Assembly: GCA_905215155.1 (NCBI GenBank)
Contig: CAJMPJ010000006.1
Coordinates: 55,982 to 119,981 of the forward strand
Length of the DNA: 64,000 bases
Direction: 5' to 3'
Origin: an uncultured bacterium
GTDB lineage: Bacteria > Bacillota > Clostridia > Lachnospirales > Lachnospiraceae
Every line of letters starts with the position of its first letter. The stretch's first letter is position 1. Of this stretch, positions 39,265 through 47,527 are shown piece by piece. A program made the translations under genes and the position numbers. The notes under the pieces are model-generated. The model was not told the origin of the DNA. It ran no database searches and saw only the letters and a program-made list of their open reading frames with translations.

Positions 39265-39987
39265 TTATCTGCAGCGTCCCGAGCCGCATCTTCTGCGATG
39301 CATTTCGTTTAGCAGAAGTACGGATACAACGTCATTTAACCAGACGTTATGTTTGTGTGGCGGGCGCCAGGGTTTATTCGGTCCCCATGGTTTATTGGGT
39401 CCTGGCGGACGTCCCCATGGCGGACAGCACGGTTTATTCGGTCCTGGCGGCGGACCCCATGGCGGGCCCCACGGTTTATTCGGTCCTGGCGGCGGACCCC
39501 ATGGCGGACCCCACGGAGGCCCCCACGGTTGGTTCGGGCCCCACGAGGATTTATTCTGTTGGGATAGCAGAACCTCTTCATCCGTCACCTCTTCGTCCCA
39601 CTCTCCAGTCTCTGCAACCCGGCTGCCTGTATCATAAGTTTCGGTACCGTATGTTCCTGCAATCTCATCCTCTGTGATGACCCCTTCGCTTTGAATCTGA
39701 TCGCAAATGGAATCACAGATCTGATTGATCAGCAAGCGGTCCGGATATTCATCGTACATCGGACTGTTTTTATACTCCAGATGATCACATGCAGAAATCA
39801 CATATTCCTGCAGGCGCTTCATATGTCCCGGGTACAACCCTTGTAAATATTCCAAATCACGTACCATAAAATTTTTTTCAAAAGGATTTCCCGAAAGGCT
39901 TCTGTCTCCGTACAGCATATACGGTTCCATCTGGCTTAAATCGTTGCCATAAGTATAATCCGAGTTATCGGGCACGGCTGTTCTCAC
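39265..39987 (-). CDS. Trp/Gly/Pro-repeat protein, probable spore-surface protein
   Basis: A 240-residue protein. The N-terminal 140 residues are acidic and helical (LQEYVISACDHLEYKNSPMYDEYPDRLLINQICDSICDQI), like small clostridial coat-associated proteins. Residues about 147-215 are tandem PWGPP and PGPNKPWGPP units, and the end is Arg/Cys-rich (RRRCGSGRCR). The start is GTG; either the codon at 39987 or the one at 39975 is possible, with GGGAG upstream. A sigma-K-like promoter lies 26 bp upstream of 39987, so I infer late mother-cell expression and deposition on the spore. No enzyme function is visible. Confidence 0.7.
   Translation of the reverse strand: MRTAVPDNSDYTYGNDLSQMEPYMLYGDRSLSGNPFEKNFMVRDLEYLQGLYPGHMKRLQEYVISACDHLEYKNSPMYDEYPDRLLINQICDSICDQIQSEGVITEDEIAGTYGTETYDTGSRVAETGEWDEEVTDEEVLLSQQNKSSWGPNQPWGPPWGPPWGPPPGPNKPWGPPWGPPPGPNKPCCPPWGRPPGPNKPWGPNKPWRPPHKHNVWLNDVVSVLLLNEMHRRRCGSGRCR
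39352..39541 (-). repeat. Tandem coding repeat (Trp-Gly-Pro-Pro / Pro-Gly-Pro-Asn-Lys units)
   Basis: The plus-strand text repeats blocks such as GGTTTATTCGGTCCTGG and CGGACCCCATGGCGG several times with small changes. In frame on the minus strand these encode WGPP and PGPNKP units. The repeat is prone to slippage, so copy number may vary between strains. Confidence 0.85.
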
Positions 39988-40012
39988 TCCCTGCTATAAA
40001 CTTATACAACAC

Positions 40013-40040
40013 TATAGTATGCATTCCTTCATAGGTAGGT
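40013..40040 (-). promoter_or_regulatory. Sigma-K-like promoter of the repeat protein
   Basis: On the minus strand: AC (40040-40039), 17-bp spacer, CATACTATA (40021-40013), matching the Bacillus sigma-K pattern AC-N16/17-CATANNNTA. Confidence 0.5.
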
Positions 40041-40078
40041 GCAGATTCCCCAGAATCAGAAAAAATCTCTTTTTTCGA

Positions 40079-41011
40079 TCAATTTCCTCCGTTGAACAGG
40101 GGGGTTTTATAAACACCCTCTGAAATCAGCTTTTGAATAGCAGCTGCAACTGCAGGTTTATCTTCTTTATAGGTAACCCCGAACCATTTGTCCTTTGTCT
40201 CAAGAACTCTGACCTTTGCCTGATTTGACTGTACCAGCCGGTCAATAATTTTGGGGAGAAGATATTCTGATTTTAAATCTTCCTTCTTTTGTGCTTTTAA
40301 AAACTCAGGAAAGCCTTTCTCCAGTTCCATTAAAAACTCAGGAGACAGTCCCCACATATTCATGGATACATTCTGCTCCAGGGGGATCAGGACCGGCTCT
40401 CCGGCTTCATTACGTCCCTCTGCCTCAGGACCCTTTTTTCTGATGTCGTATGTTTCGGTCACTTCTTTTAAGATCCCGTTCTCATCAACCTGACATACTC
40501 CTCTGGTCACACCGCCGTTCTCACTCAAGGTATTGCCCAGGATAAATCCTCCCATACAGATATCATAAGGCTTTGTCCCACAGTTCATTTCATGAACCAG
40601 ATAATCATGAATCTTAACAAAGCCTTCTTTCCCATAGTAATCGTCTGCATTGATTACCGCAAACGGCTCATCAATCACGGCCTTGGCACATAAAATGGCC
40701 TGGCCGGTCCCCCATGGCTTTGTTCTGCCTTCCGGCTTCTGAAACCCTTCCGGCAGATCATCAAGCTCCTGGTACGCGTATGCTACCGGGGCAATCCCTT
40801 CAATCCTCTTCCCAATGATTTCTTTAAAGTCCTCTTCCAGATCCTTTCGGATAATAAACACGATCTTGTTAAATCCGGCCTCCAGCGCATCATGGATGGA
40901 ATAGTCCATGATGATCTCTCCACTTGGTCCTACAGGCTCCAGCTGTTTGATTCCACCGCCGAACCGGCTTCCGATACCTGCTGCCATAATGACTAATGAC
41001 GTTTCTTTCAT
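40079..41011 (-). CDS. Nucleotidyltransferase family protein (NDP-sugar pyrophosphorylase-like), copy 2
   Basis: A 310-residue paralogue of the gene at 34135-35064 with MAAGIGSRFGGGIKQ, TKPWGTGQAILCAK, FAVINADDYYGKEG and the same C-terminal WFGVTYKEDKP(A) motif. The two copies are clearly diverged along their length. They probably make related NDP-sugars; the exact substrate is unknown. It is a single-gene unit between the repeat protein and the AtpI-like gene. Confidence 0.88.
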   Translation of the reverse strand: MKETSLVIMAAGIGSRFGGGIKQLEPVGPSGEIIMDYSIHDALEAGFNKIVFIIRKDLEEDFKEIIGKRIEGIAPVAYAYQELDDLPEGFQKPEGRTKPWGTGQAILCAKAVIDEPFAVINADDYYGKEGFVKIHDYLVHEMNCGTKPYDICMGGFILGNTLSENGGVTRGVCQVDENGILKEVTETYDIRKKGPEAEGRNEAGEPVLIPLEQNVSMNMWGLSPEFLMELEKGFPEFLKAQKKEDLKSEYLLPKIIDRLVQSNQAKVRVLETKDKWFGVTYKEDKPAVAAAIQKLISEGVYKTPLFNGGN

Positions 41012-41114
41012 GAATTGTTACTCCCTATTTAATTTTATCTGTCCTATAGTATATCATAAAAAAACACATCCATCTACACGCAATGGCCAATCCTTATGCT
41101 CCGGCTGAGGATTT

Positions 41115-41504
41115 CTACTTATTTGGAAAGAAGCGGTGAATAACCGGCTGTAAAAACGTACCTGCCTTGATCCCAAAAACGCCGACAATCAACGCAATCG
41201 GATGGAACCAGACGGAGTACCGTTTAATAACCACTGCTACTAACGCAAGAAGGATCAGATAACGGGTCATGGAGCTGATTATGCTGAAAATCGCTGCAAA
41301 CTTTTGATTTCCTGCTTTTATGCAAAGCTTAAGGATCAATGCCATGGAAAAAAACATGGCCAGAGACAGAAATACACCCAATAATAAGCCTGCAAAAACA
41401 GAAGGCTTTGGATAAACAAACAATGCGATAAGCATGGCTGCTGCTGCAAAAATCCCGGTTCCCGCCACAATCTCAAGGGTCAGGTGATTCTCTTCTTTTA
41501 TCAT
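41115..41504 (-). CDS. Small four-helix membrane protein, ATP synthase subunit I (AtpI)-like
   Basis: A 129-residue protein with four predicted helices (about 10-28, 35-58, 68-90, 98-116) and an amphipathic end (KAGTFLQPVIHRFFPNK) that resembles the clostridial AtpI-like family. No ATP synthase genes are next to it, so the assignment is by resemblance only. It has its own promoter (41545-41572) and the cut operon terminator lies upstream. Confidence 0.6.
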   Translation of the reverse strand: MIKEENHLTLEIVAGTGIFAAAAMLIALFVYPKPSVFAGLLLGVFLSLAMFFSMALILKLCIKAGNQKFAAIFSIISSMTRYLILLALVAVVIKRYSVWFHPIALIVGVFGIKAGTFLQPVIHRFFPNK

Positions 41505-41544
41505 TCGATTTCCTCCTGTTGATATAACGAATCATATAACTTCT

Positions 41545-41572
41545 ATTATAACTGATTTTCTTAGTTTGTCTA
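41545..41572 (-). promoter_or_regulatory. Probable promoter of the AtpI-like gene
   Basis: On the minus strand: TAGACA, 16-bp spacer, TATAAT, about 40 bp before the ATG. Confidence 0.6.
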
Positions 41573-41640
41573 TTCTTAATCAATTCCATATATTTTGGTC
41601 CCATGTCCTTGCCAAAACTGCAACTAAGGTTTACCACAAA

Positions 41641-41688
41641 AAAAAGGTCTGGTCCTCCCTTTTAAAACGGAGAAAACCAGACCTTTTT
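41641..41688 (-). terminator. Terminator of the choline microcompartment operon
   Basis: A perfect 13-bp stem (AAAAAGGTCTGGT with ACCAGACCTTTTT) lies 10 bp after the last BMC gene. On the minus strand a run of T follows. It is the only strong terminator I see between 41.7 and 57.2 kb. Confidence 0.93.
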
Positions 41689-41697
41689 TCAGTCAGA

Positions 41698-41982
41698 TTA
41701 CAATTCTTTTGTTGCAGGAAGAATTGTTTCAACTTCTGCATGGGGACGAGGAATTACATGTACGGAAACCAGTTCGCCTACACGCTGTGCTGCTGCGGCG
41801 CCTGCATCCGTTGCGGCCTTAACAGCACCTACATCGCCTCTTACCATAACGGTCACAAGACCGCCGCCTACAAATTCCTTACCGACCAAAGTTACGTTTG
41901 CTGCCTTTACCATAGCATCTGCTGCTTCAATGGATCCAACCAAACCTTTTGTTTCGATCATTCCTAATGCATCGTATTTCAT
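41698..41982 (-). CDS. BMC-domain shell protein (PduA/EutM type), distal copy
   Basis: A 94-residue single-BMC-domain hexamer subunit ([51 protein letters not shown]). It forms the facets of the microcompartment shell and is the last gene of the operon. It is almost identical in protein to the 96-residue shell protein at 55644-55934, with 82 of the first 85 residues the same, although the DNA differs at many third positions. Pore residues near GGG are typical of a small-metabolite pore. Confidence 0.95.
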   Translation of the reverse strand: MKYDALGMIETKGLVGSIEAADAMVKAANVTLVGKEFVGGGLVTVMVRGDVGAVKAATDAGAAAAQRVGELVSVHVIPRPHAEVETILPATKEL

Positions 41983-42026
41983 ATTTTTAATCCTCCTGAT
42001 TATATAATAATTTTTTATTGGTTCAC

Positions 42027-42662
42027 TTATTTAACAATGGTGACGCTTGCAGATCCGCCAAGCCCCATGGCATTGGCTTCCTCTGTATCCAAATGACATT
42101 CCAGACTGGAAGTATCGGTTACACGAATGGCTACATGATCAAAGACGCCACCGCGGATTCCTTCAGTCCTTATGCTTACGGTCTGTCCGTCCTGTACCCC
42201 GAATTTCAGTGCATCGGAGGGGCTCATGTGAATGTGCCTCTGGGCAATGATTAAGCCCTCTTTGATCTCCACAGAACCTTTGGGTCCTACCAGAGTGATT
42301 CCTGGTGTTCCGGCTAATTCTCCGGACATCTTAGGCTCTGTTTTTTTTCCAAGCTTAAAGCTGTCGGCGGCCAGGATCTCAACCTGAGTCTGTTTTCTGA
42401 CCGGACCTAAAATACGAACCTTTTCAATGGCTCCTTTGGGACCGCATACGGTCACTGTTTCCTTACAGGCATACTGCCCCGGCTGGGATAACTCCTTCAT
42501 ATTGGTAAGCTCATATCCCCTGCCGAAAAGAGTATCCAAGTCTTCCTGGGACAGATGCACGTGACGGTTGGAAACACCCACCGGTATCTTGGACTCATCT
42601 TTCCCGGAGTCTGCTTTCACAGCTTCCATTAAAAGCTTTATTACTGCCTCATACTTATCCAT
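42027..42662 (-). CDS. pduL: Microcompartment phosphotransacylase
   Basis: Converts acetyl-CoA and phosphate to acetyl-phosphate and CoA, recycling CoA inside the shell. The 211-residue PduL protein has two beta-barrel domains. Zinc-binding histidines are visible in [16 protein letters not shown] and [14 protein letters not shown]. The N-terminal 20 residues ([20 protein letters not shown]) form an amphipathic helix like a cargo-encapsulation peptide. It lies between the shell protein and the aldehyde dehydrogenase and is the route from acetyl-CoA to energy in the choline pathway. Confidence 0.95.
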   Translation of the reverse strand: MDKYEAVIKLLMEAVKADSGKDESKIPVGVSNRHVHLSQEDLDTLFGRGYELTNMKELSQPGQYACKETVTVCGPKGAIEKVRILGPVRKQTQVEILAADSFKLGKKTEPKMSGELAGTPGITLVGPKGSVEIKEGLIIAQRHIHMSPSDALKFGVQDGQTVSIRTEGIRGGVFDHVAIRVTDTSSLECHLDTEEANAMGLGGSASVTIVK

Positions 42663-42685
42663 GATCGTTTCCTTTCCAGTTGTGA

Positions 42686-44233
42686 TTACTGACCTTTCAT
42701 CGCAAGCACGATTTCTTTTACAAGAGCTGCCAGCTTCTCGTTGTCATCACAGCCGGTCTGACAGGAGGACCCGGTGATGGTTTCCTTCTTCTCAAAGGAC
42801 GCTGCAAAGTCAGCCGGGCTAAATGCAGCTTTTGTACCGTTGTCTTTCCACATAAAGGTCGGATCATCGGCAGCAATGGTTGCACAATCTCTTAAGCCGT
42901 ATGCAACGGTCTTGATATTGATCAGATGCTTTGGACTTACATTCTCAGATACAGAGCTTCCGCCGCAGGTTCCGCAGCCTAAGGTAAAGGCGATGGGAAG
43001 ACCTGTGCTGATTCCTGTTCCGCCCTGGCTTCCGCCTGTGTTTACAAGGATTCTGGAAGCAGGTTTTGCGGCGAATTTCAGTACTTTATCACGATCCTGC
43101 GTGTGGATGCTCATGGTATGTCCGATTCCGTTCTGTAACAGACGAATGCTGAGTCCGCAGGCTTCCTCCCAATCCTTTACGGTGTAGAAACCGAGTACGG
43201 TGGTCAGTTTTTCGTAGGATAACGGATAACCTTCTCCAACGCCCTCCTGTCTGCCGATCAGCACTCTGGTTCCTTCCGGAATCTGGATTCCTGCTGCTGA
43301 AGCAATGACCTGAGGAGAACGTCCGACAAATTTTGCATTCATGCTATGGCCATTTTTGAATAACAGGCTGCACACTTTGTCAGTCTCTTCTTTTGTCATG
43401 AAGTAACCGCCCTGGCTCTTTAACTCGGAAATGACTTCTGCTTCATTGCATTCCTCACAGATAATGGACTGCTCGGATGCACAGATGGTGCCATAATCAA
43501 AGGTCTTGCTGGCCAAAATGGTCTTTACCGCTTCCTTCACGTTTGCTGTCTTCTCGATGTAAGCCGGAGAGTTTCCTGCCCCTACGCCAATGGCAGGCTT
43601 TCCTGCACTGTAGGCAGCTTTTACCATACCCGGACCGCCGGTTGCGATGATGATATTTACTTCTTTTCCCTTCATCAGCTCATTGGTCGAACTCATGGAA
43701 GGCATGGATACACAGCCTATGATTCCCTCCGGTGCACCTGCTGCGACAGCAGCATCCCGCATGACCTCAGCTGCCTTTAAGGTACATTTTGCAGCCGATG
43801 GATGAGGGGAGAATACAATCGCATTTCCGGATTTAATGGCAATCATAGACTTAAAGAATACCGTGGAAGTAGGGTTTGTGGAAGGTACGATCCCCATGAT
43901 TAGACCTACCGGCTCTGCTACTTCAATTGTTTTATTTACCGTATCTTCGGAAAGAATCCCTGTTGTCTTCATTCCTTTGATCTGCTGGTATAAAAGAGTG
44001 GAGGCAGCATGGTTTTTGTATGCTTTATCCATTACCTTACCGAATCCTGTTTCTTCGACTGCCATTTCAGCCAGACAGAGAGCATGTTCTTCTCCTGCCT
44101 TTGCCATACTTCTTAAAATTGCATCAATCTGTTCCTCTGAAAATTTGGCAATTGCTTTTGCTGCTGCTTCTCCGCATCTTGCTAAATCCCTTGCTTCCTG
44201 GATGGAACGTAAATCATAATCAAAATTTTCCAT
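42686..44233 (-). CDS. CoA-acylating acetaldehyde dehydrogenase (catalytically intact copy)
   Basis: Oxidises the acetaldehyde released by CutC to acetyl-CoA, making NADH. It is 515 residues of the PduP/EutE family; the catalytic cysteine is C251 in TFDYGTICASEQ, and a glycine-rich NAD loop GVGAGNSPAYIEKTA is present. The N-terminal amphipathic helix (SIQEARDLARCGEAAAKAIAKF) looks like an encapsulation peptide. The start at 44233 has AAAGGAG upstream; the open frame begins at 44263. A paralogue at 53069-54562 lacks the cysteine, so this copy probably carries the activity. CutB and CutF are used for the two enzymes in other species; I do not choose between them. Confidence 0.93.
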   Translation of the reverse strand: MENFDYDLRSIQEARDLARCGEAAAKAIAKFSEEQIDAILRSMAKAGEEHALCLAEMAVEETGFGKVMDKAYKNHAASTLLYQQIKGMKTTGILSEDTVNKTIEVAEPVGLIMGIVPSTNPTSTVFFKSMIAIKSGNAIVFSPHPSAAKCTLKAAEVMRDAAVAAGAPEGIIGCVSMPSMSSTNELMKGKEVNIIIATGGPGMVKAAYSAGKPAIGVGAGNSPAYIEKTANVKEAVKTILASKTFDYGTICASEQSIICEECNEAEVISELKSQGGYFMTKEETDKVCSLLFKNGHSMNAKFVGRSPQVIASAAGIQIPEGTRVLIGRQEGVGEGYPLSYEKLTTVLGFYTVKDWEEACGLSIRLLQNGIGHTMSIHTQDRDKVLKFAAKPASRILVNTGGSQGGTGISTGLPIAFTLGCGTCGGSSVSENVSPKHLINIKTVAYGLRDCATIAADDPTFMWKDNGTKAAFSPADFAASFEKKETITGSSCQTGCDDNEKLAALVKEIVLAMKGQ

Positions 44234-44259
44234 GTTTTGATTCTCCTTTATTAAAAATC

Positions 44260-44847
44260 TCAATCATTTTGTCCATAATAATTCCCGAATTCATCCAGCA
44301 GCAGGGTTTTATTTGCCTTTGAAATCTCTCTTCCGGCTATGCTGAATTCCGGATATTCGCGGGCAAGCGTCCTAAGCTCTGTTACCTTCATATCTTCAAG
44401 TATCTTCATGGTTTCCTCAACCCCAGCCTGCTTCATCCAAGCATCTACCGTTTCCCTTTTCATGGTATCCGCCGGTTTTGTCTCACAGGCAGGTATTTCT
44501 GTCAACGGTACCGGTTCCGTCTGGATTTTTGGTGCTGACTGCGGGGTTTGACCGTCCTCCGGCTCACCAGGAGTTTCTGGGCCTATGACCCCAGCAAGCT
44601 CCTCATGGGGCCTTGGAATTACATGGCGCGTCACCAGGGCGGCTCCATCAATGTGCTCCACCGCTGCCGCTCCTGCATCTACTGCCGCCTGTACTGCTGC
44701 TACATCCCCAGTCACCGTAACAGAGATAAGCCCTCCGCCCACTTTGGTCTTTTCCACCAGAGATACGTTTGCTGCCTTTAACATGGCATCGGCCGCTTCA
44801 ATCGCTGCCAGCACACCTTTTGTTTCTATAAAACCAAGTGCCTGCAT
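44260..44847 (-). CDS. BMC-domain shell protein with long C-terminal extension
   Basis: A 195-residue protein: a BMC domain (about 1-88, ALGFIETKGVLAAIEAADAML and KVGGGLISVTVTGDVAAV), a Pro/Glu/Thr-rich linker (90-140), and a C-terminal helical tail (MKILEDMKVTELRTLAREY..., SKANKTLLLDEF) that looks like a small SAP/Rho-N-like helix-loop-helix. The tail may dock cargo or cytoskeleton on the shell surface (inference). It overlaps nothing but lies 26 bp before the aldehyde dehydrogenase start. The length is about twice that of an ordinary hexamer subunit. Confidence 0.9.
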   Translation of the reverse strand: MQALGFIETKGVLAAIEAADAMLKAANVSLVEKTKVGGGLISVTVTGDVAAVQAAVDAGAAAVEHIDGAALVTRHVIPRPHEELAGVIGPETPGEPEDGQTPQSAPKIQTEPVPLTEIPACETKPADTMKRETVDAWMKQAGVEETMKILEDMKVTELRTLAREYPEFSIAGREISKANKTLLLDEFGNYYGQND

Positions 44848-44858
44848 CGTTCTCCTCC

Positions 44859-45488
44859 TTAAACCAGATCTGCCCAGTTTGCCGGATACGTTGCGTAGAA
44901 TACCCTCGCTTTATCCGGGGACCCCCAGGTCACTTTAGATCCTGATGGTACGAAAAGAACATCGCCGGCTTTTGCCGTATAGGTCTTTCCGTCTATTGTC
45001 ACAGTAAGCGTTCCTTCAATGACATAATCAATCTCCTCATAGGTCAGCTCCCATTCAAATCTGGAATGGTCGATCACCAGAAATCCTGCACTGATATGGG
45101 ATTCCTCTTTGCTTACCAGTTCCTGATAATAAGCCTTTACGGATGGATCACCGGTATCAAAAACGTCCATTTTTACAGAATCTCCACGAACCACCTTTAA
45201 ACCGTTTCCATGGCTTTCTGACTCATAAGGTTTTAAAATGTCATTTAACAGCCCCTTTTCCATCAGTGTCTTCAGTACCATATAAATTTTCTCGCTGTCA
45301 ATATCCATGCCTGCAGATGCCGCCGGAGCCTGGGTCACTTCTTCTGCCTTATCGCAGAAGGTGATTCCGTAGGAATCCGCCGCATCCCTTGCAGATGGAG
45401 TGATGATGCTTCCGCGTTCCATGTAGAACACCTTTTTGCCTTCTGCATGAAGTGTTTCCACATCCTTTGCGCATATCAACTGCTTCAT
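44859..45488 (-). CDS. eutQ: EutQ-like cupin protein (possible acetate kinase)
   Basis: A 209-residue protein. The N-terminal part (KQLICAKDVETLHAEGKKVFY, GSIITPSARDAADSYGITF) and the C-terminal cupin (YEEIDYVIEGTLTVTIDG, AGDVLFVPSGSKVTW) are the EutQ layout. Salmonella EutQ was reported to have acetate kinase activity, which would finish the acetyl-phosphate branch here, since no ackA lies in the operon. It follows the EutN vertex gene. Confidence 0.88.
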   Translation of the reverse strand: MKQLICAKDVETLHAEGKKVFYMERGSIITPSARDAADSYGITFCDKAEEVTQAPAASAGMDIDSEKIYMVLKTLMEKGLLNDILKPYESESHGNGLKVVRGDSVKMDVFDTGDPSVKAYYQELVSKEESHISAGFLVIDHSRFEWELTYEEIDYVIEGTLTVTIDGKTYTAKAGDVLFVPSGSKVTWGSPDKARVFYATYPANWADLV

Positions 45489-45503
45489 ATGATCACTTCC
45501 CTT

Positions 45504-45767
45504 CTATATAAATTGGCAATCCTCATCAATGATTCCAATTACTACTGCATCAATGGGAATATCATCACTTCCCAGCATGCGTCTGGCAGAAGAGCCGGTA
45601 GATACGATCACACGGTCCCCGATTCCCGCACTGATAATATCCGCTACGATCAGCCGTTCCCCTTCCCGTGTGCCTCCGATGATCTCAGCAAGCATGAATT
45701 TATATCCGTTTAATGATTCGGCTTTTCTGGTTGCCCAAATGTTGTCGATCAGTCTTGCCGCTACCAT
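45504..45767 (-). CDS. eutN: Microcompartment vertex protein, EutN/CcmL family (BMC-P)
   Basis: An 87-residue pentamer that caps the vertices of the polyhedral shell. It has the OB-like fold signature (ARLIDNIWATRKAESLNGYKFMLAE, VDAVVIGIID-like end). It is the only pentamer gene in the operon. Its start overlaps the end of the preceding shell gene by 7 bp. Confidence 0.95.
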   Translation of the reverse strand: MVAARLIDNIWATRKAESLNGYKFMLAEIIGGTREGERLIVADIISAGIGDRVIVSTGSSARRMLGSDDIPIDAVVIGIIDEDCQFI

Positions 45768-46066
45768 TCCATGGTCCCTCTCTTTTCTCTTTGTTTGATT
45801 TCTTCCAGCGCTGCCTCTACTGATGCGGTATCTCCAAATATCGCCAGCATAATCATGTTCTGTGGGCAGCTTCCTCTGATATCCTCCACCGTTACGCCGA
45901 CAGCTTTTTCTGCTACATCAGCGGCGCAGACCATATCAATAATCCTGCCCTGGACCAGACCAATGGCATCCACCTGCCCGATAGGGGCCGAGGAGCCGGA
46001 GCCTTTTCTCCGGTTTAAAATATCAATGGTTCCTTTTGAAGGTGATTTAATCATCCGGTATTCCAT
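45761..46066 (-). CDS. GrpU-like BMC-domain shell protein with pore cysteine motif GSCPQ
   Basis: A 101-residue divergent BMC-domain protein. After a basic N terminus it has the BMC core (GQVDAIGLVQGRIIDMVCAADVAEKAVGV, IMLAIFGDTASVEAALEEI). The motif GSCPQ (residues 65-69, C67) is like that of GrpU from glycyl-radical propanediol compartments, which binds an iron-sulfur cluster in the hexamer pore. I infer a redox or metal role at the shell. The start at 46066 has AAGGAAG upstream; the open frame runs back to 46123 inside the EutJ gene. Confidence 0.85.
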   Translation of the reverse strand: MEYRMIKSPSKGTIDILNRRKGSGSSAPIGQVDAIGLVQGRIIDMVCAADVAEKAVGVTVEDIRGSCPQNMIMLAIFGDTASVEAALEEIKQREKRGTMEW

Positions 46067-46082
46067 TTGTCCACTTCCTTTT

Positions 46083-46928
46083 TTATGCCATTTCCTCCTG
46101 GGTACAGGAGAATGCGATTCCAAGAGGCGTTACAAACATTGGGTTTTCAGGCTTTCTTGTCCTGATTCCCGTCTGTTTTTCTATGATTCCTTCGATTCCG
46201 GTCAGACAGCAGGTTCCCCCTACCAGATAGATCTCATCCACGTCATGCCCCACGATGTGACGGCTGATGATGGAGGCCACTTTTTCCACCACCGGCCTTA
46301 ATACCGGAAGCAGTTCCTTGTGGTTTTCTTCCTTGCGCTTATAAACTTCTGCTTCCGAAAAAGACATGTTATACGCACCGGAAACTACCAGGGAAAAATG
46401 GGTTCCACCTGTGGGTTCGTCAGCCACATACACCACTTTTCCATCCTTTAAAATGGAAATTCCGGTGGTTCCGCCGCCGATATCCACGACCGCTCCGTTT
46501 TCGATTTTTAACACTGCATTGGCCGCCGTCGGCTCATCAAGAAGGGCAGTGATCTCAAATCCCGCACCCTGCACCACATTCTTAATGGCTCCTCCGTCCA
46601 GAGCATCGGTTCCCGGAGGAATGGCTGCAGCTGCATATAGCAGCTGGGTGTCCAGCTTTTCCTCAAGTTCCGCCTTCAGCTCCCGAACGACCCGGATCGC
46701 GCCGATGTAATCCACTACCATTCCGTCACGGACCACATCTGCATACCGGTAAGCACCGGCGACCGGCTTGTAGTTTTCATCAAGTACTGCCAGTACCACA
46801 CACGCTGTTCCCAGATCCACTCCGGTATAGTACACAGAAGACGTCCCTTTTACAGGATGTTTCACCACTGCTTCAAACCGGCTGACCAGTTCATTGCAGC
46901 TATCAAATGTTATTTCTTTTTTTGACAT
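46083..46928 (-). CDS. eutJ: EutJ-like actin-fold ATPase (chaperone)
   Basis: A 281-residue Hsp70/actin-fold protein of the EutJ family: YYTGVDLGTACVVLAVLD (phosphate 1), GAVVDIGGGTTGISIL (phosphate 2) and EIYLVGGTCCLTGIEGII (adenosine). In Salmonella the role of EutJ is uncertain; a chaperone or assembly function is assumed. The start at 46928 has GGAGGG upstream; the gene overlaps the end of the EutT-like gene by 19 bp. Confidence 0.9.
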   Translation of the reverse strand: MSKKEITFDSCNELVSRFEAVVKHPVKGTSSVYYTGVDLGTACVVLAVLDENYKPVAGAYRYADVVRDGMVVDYIGAIRVVRELKAELEEKLDTQLLYAAAAIPPGTDALDGGAIKNVVQGAGFEITALLDEPTAANAVLKIENGAVVDIGGGTTGISILKDGKVVYVADEPTGGTHFSLVVSGAYNMSFSEAEVYKRKEENHKELLPVLRPVVEKVASIISRHIVGHDVDEIYLVGGTCCLTGIEGIIEKQTGIRTRKPENPMFVTPLGIAFSCTQEEMA

Positions 46929-47527
46929 GCTTTCCCTCCATATGCCAGACAAATCATCTGTGATAAACGGTTAATGACCGGGTTGAAACTTTCGTCTCCT
47001 GCTTCCGCTGCCAGTTCCCTTACGCTGCAGCGAAGACGGTGCAGTAAAACGATCTCTCTTCCTTTTTCCGACTGGGCATGAAAGCCTGTAATCTCAAAAC
47101 AGTCTTCCAAAGGTTTGTGAAAATTATCTTGATTAAAACCAGTACAGGATTGAAATTCATTCTCTTTCCCCGTGCTTTCTTTCCCCAAAAAAGAAAGTCT
47201 CCGTTCCAAATCGAATACCTGTTCTGCCAACAGCACATCCCGCTCCATCAGGGAAAGCCCTGCTTCCAAAAATTGTGCCTGAAGAGTTTTTCTCTTCAAC
47301 AGTAACAGCTGGCTGCTCATCTCCTGCTTTGGTGTTTCTTCTTTTTTTTCTTCCGGTTTTGGTGTCCTTCGTTTCCCCGACATAGGATCATCAAAAAAGG
47401 AGATTTTTTTATCCACCAGAAACTGCCTTCCCCCTGGTGTCAATCTGGCTCCTTTCGGAAGATCATAAGAGGTAAAGGGTTCTCTGCGAAATAAAATTCT
47501 CAAATCGTCTTCTGTAATGAATTTCAT
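46910..47527 (-). CDS. EutT-like protein (degenerate cobalamin adenosyltransferase family)
   Basis: A 205-residue protein whose first 45 residues (KFITEDDLRILFRREPFTSYDLPKG, ARLTPGGRQFLVDKKI) match the N terminus of EutT. A charged linker and a helical C-terminal half (LHRLRCSVRELAAEAGDESF) follow. The HX11CCXXC metal motif of true EutT is not visible. CutC needs no B12, so an adenosyltransferase would have no obvious job; a structural role, or retained ancestry from an ethanolamine compartment, is more likely. The start shares one base with the stop codon of the alcohol dehydrogenase gene (TAATG). Confidence 0.8.
   Translation of the reverse strand: MKFITEDDLRILFRREPFTSYDLPKGARLTPGGRQFLVDKKISFFDDPMSGKRRTPKPEEKKEETPKQEMSSQLLLLKRKTLQAQFLEAGLSLMERDVLLAEQVFDLERRLSFLGKESTGKENEFQSCTGFNQDNFHKPLEDCFEITGFHAQSEKGREIVLLHRLRCSVRELAAEAGDESFNPVINRLSQMICLAYGGKACQKKK

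Noticed and set aside
39352..39541. Possible CRISPR-like array
   Set aside because: Repeats are contiguous and in coding frame, without unique spacers of constant length.
39336..39677. Several overlapping repeat-containing frames on both strands
   Set aside because: The tandem repeat keeps all frames open; only the minus-strand frame from 39987 has a domain outside the repeat, an upstream promoter and a following terminator.
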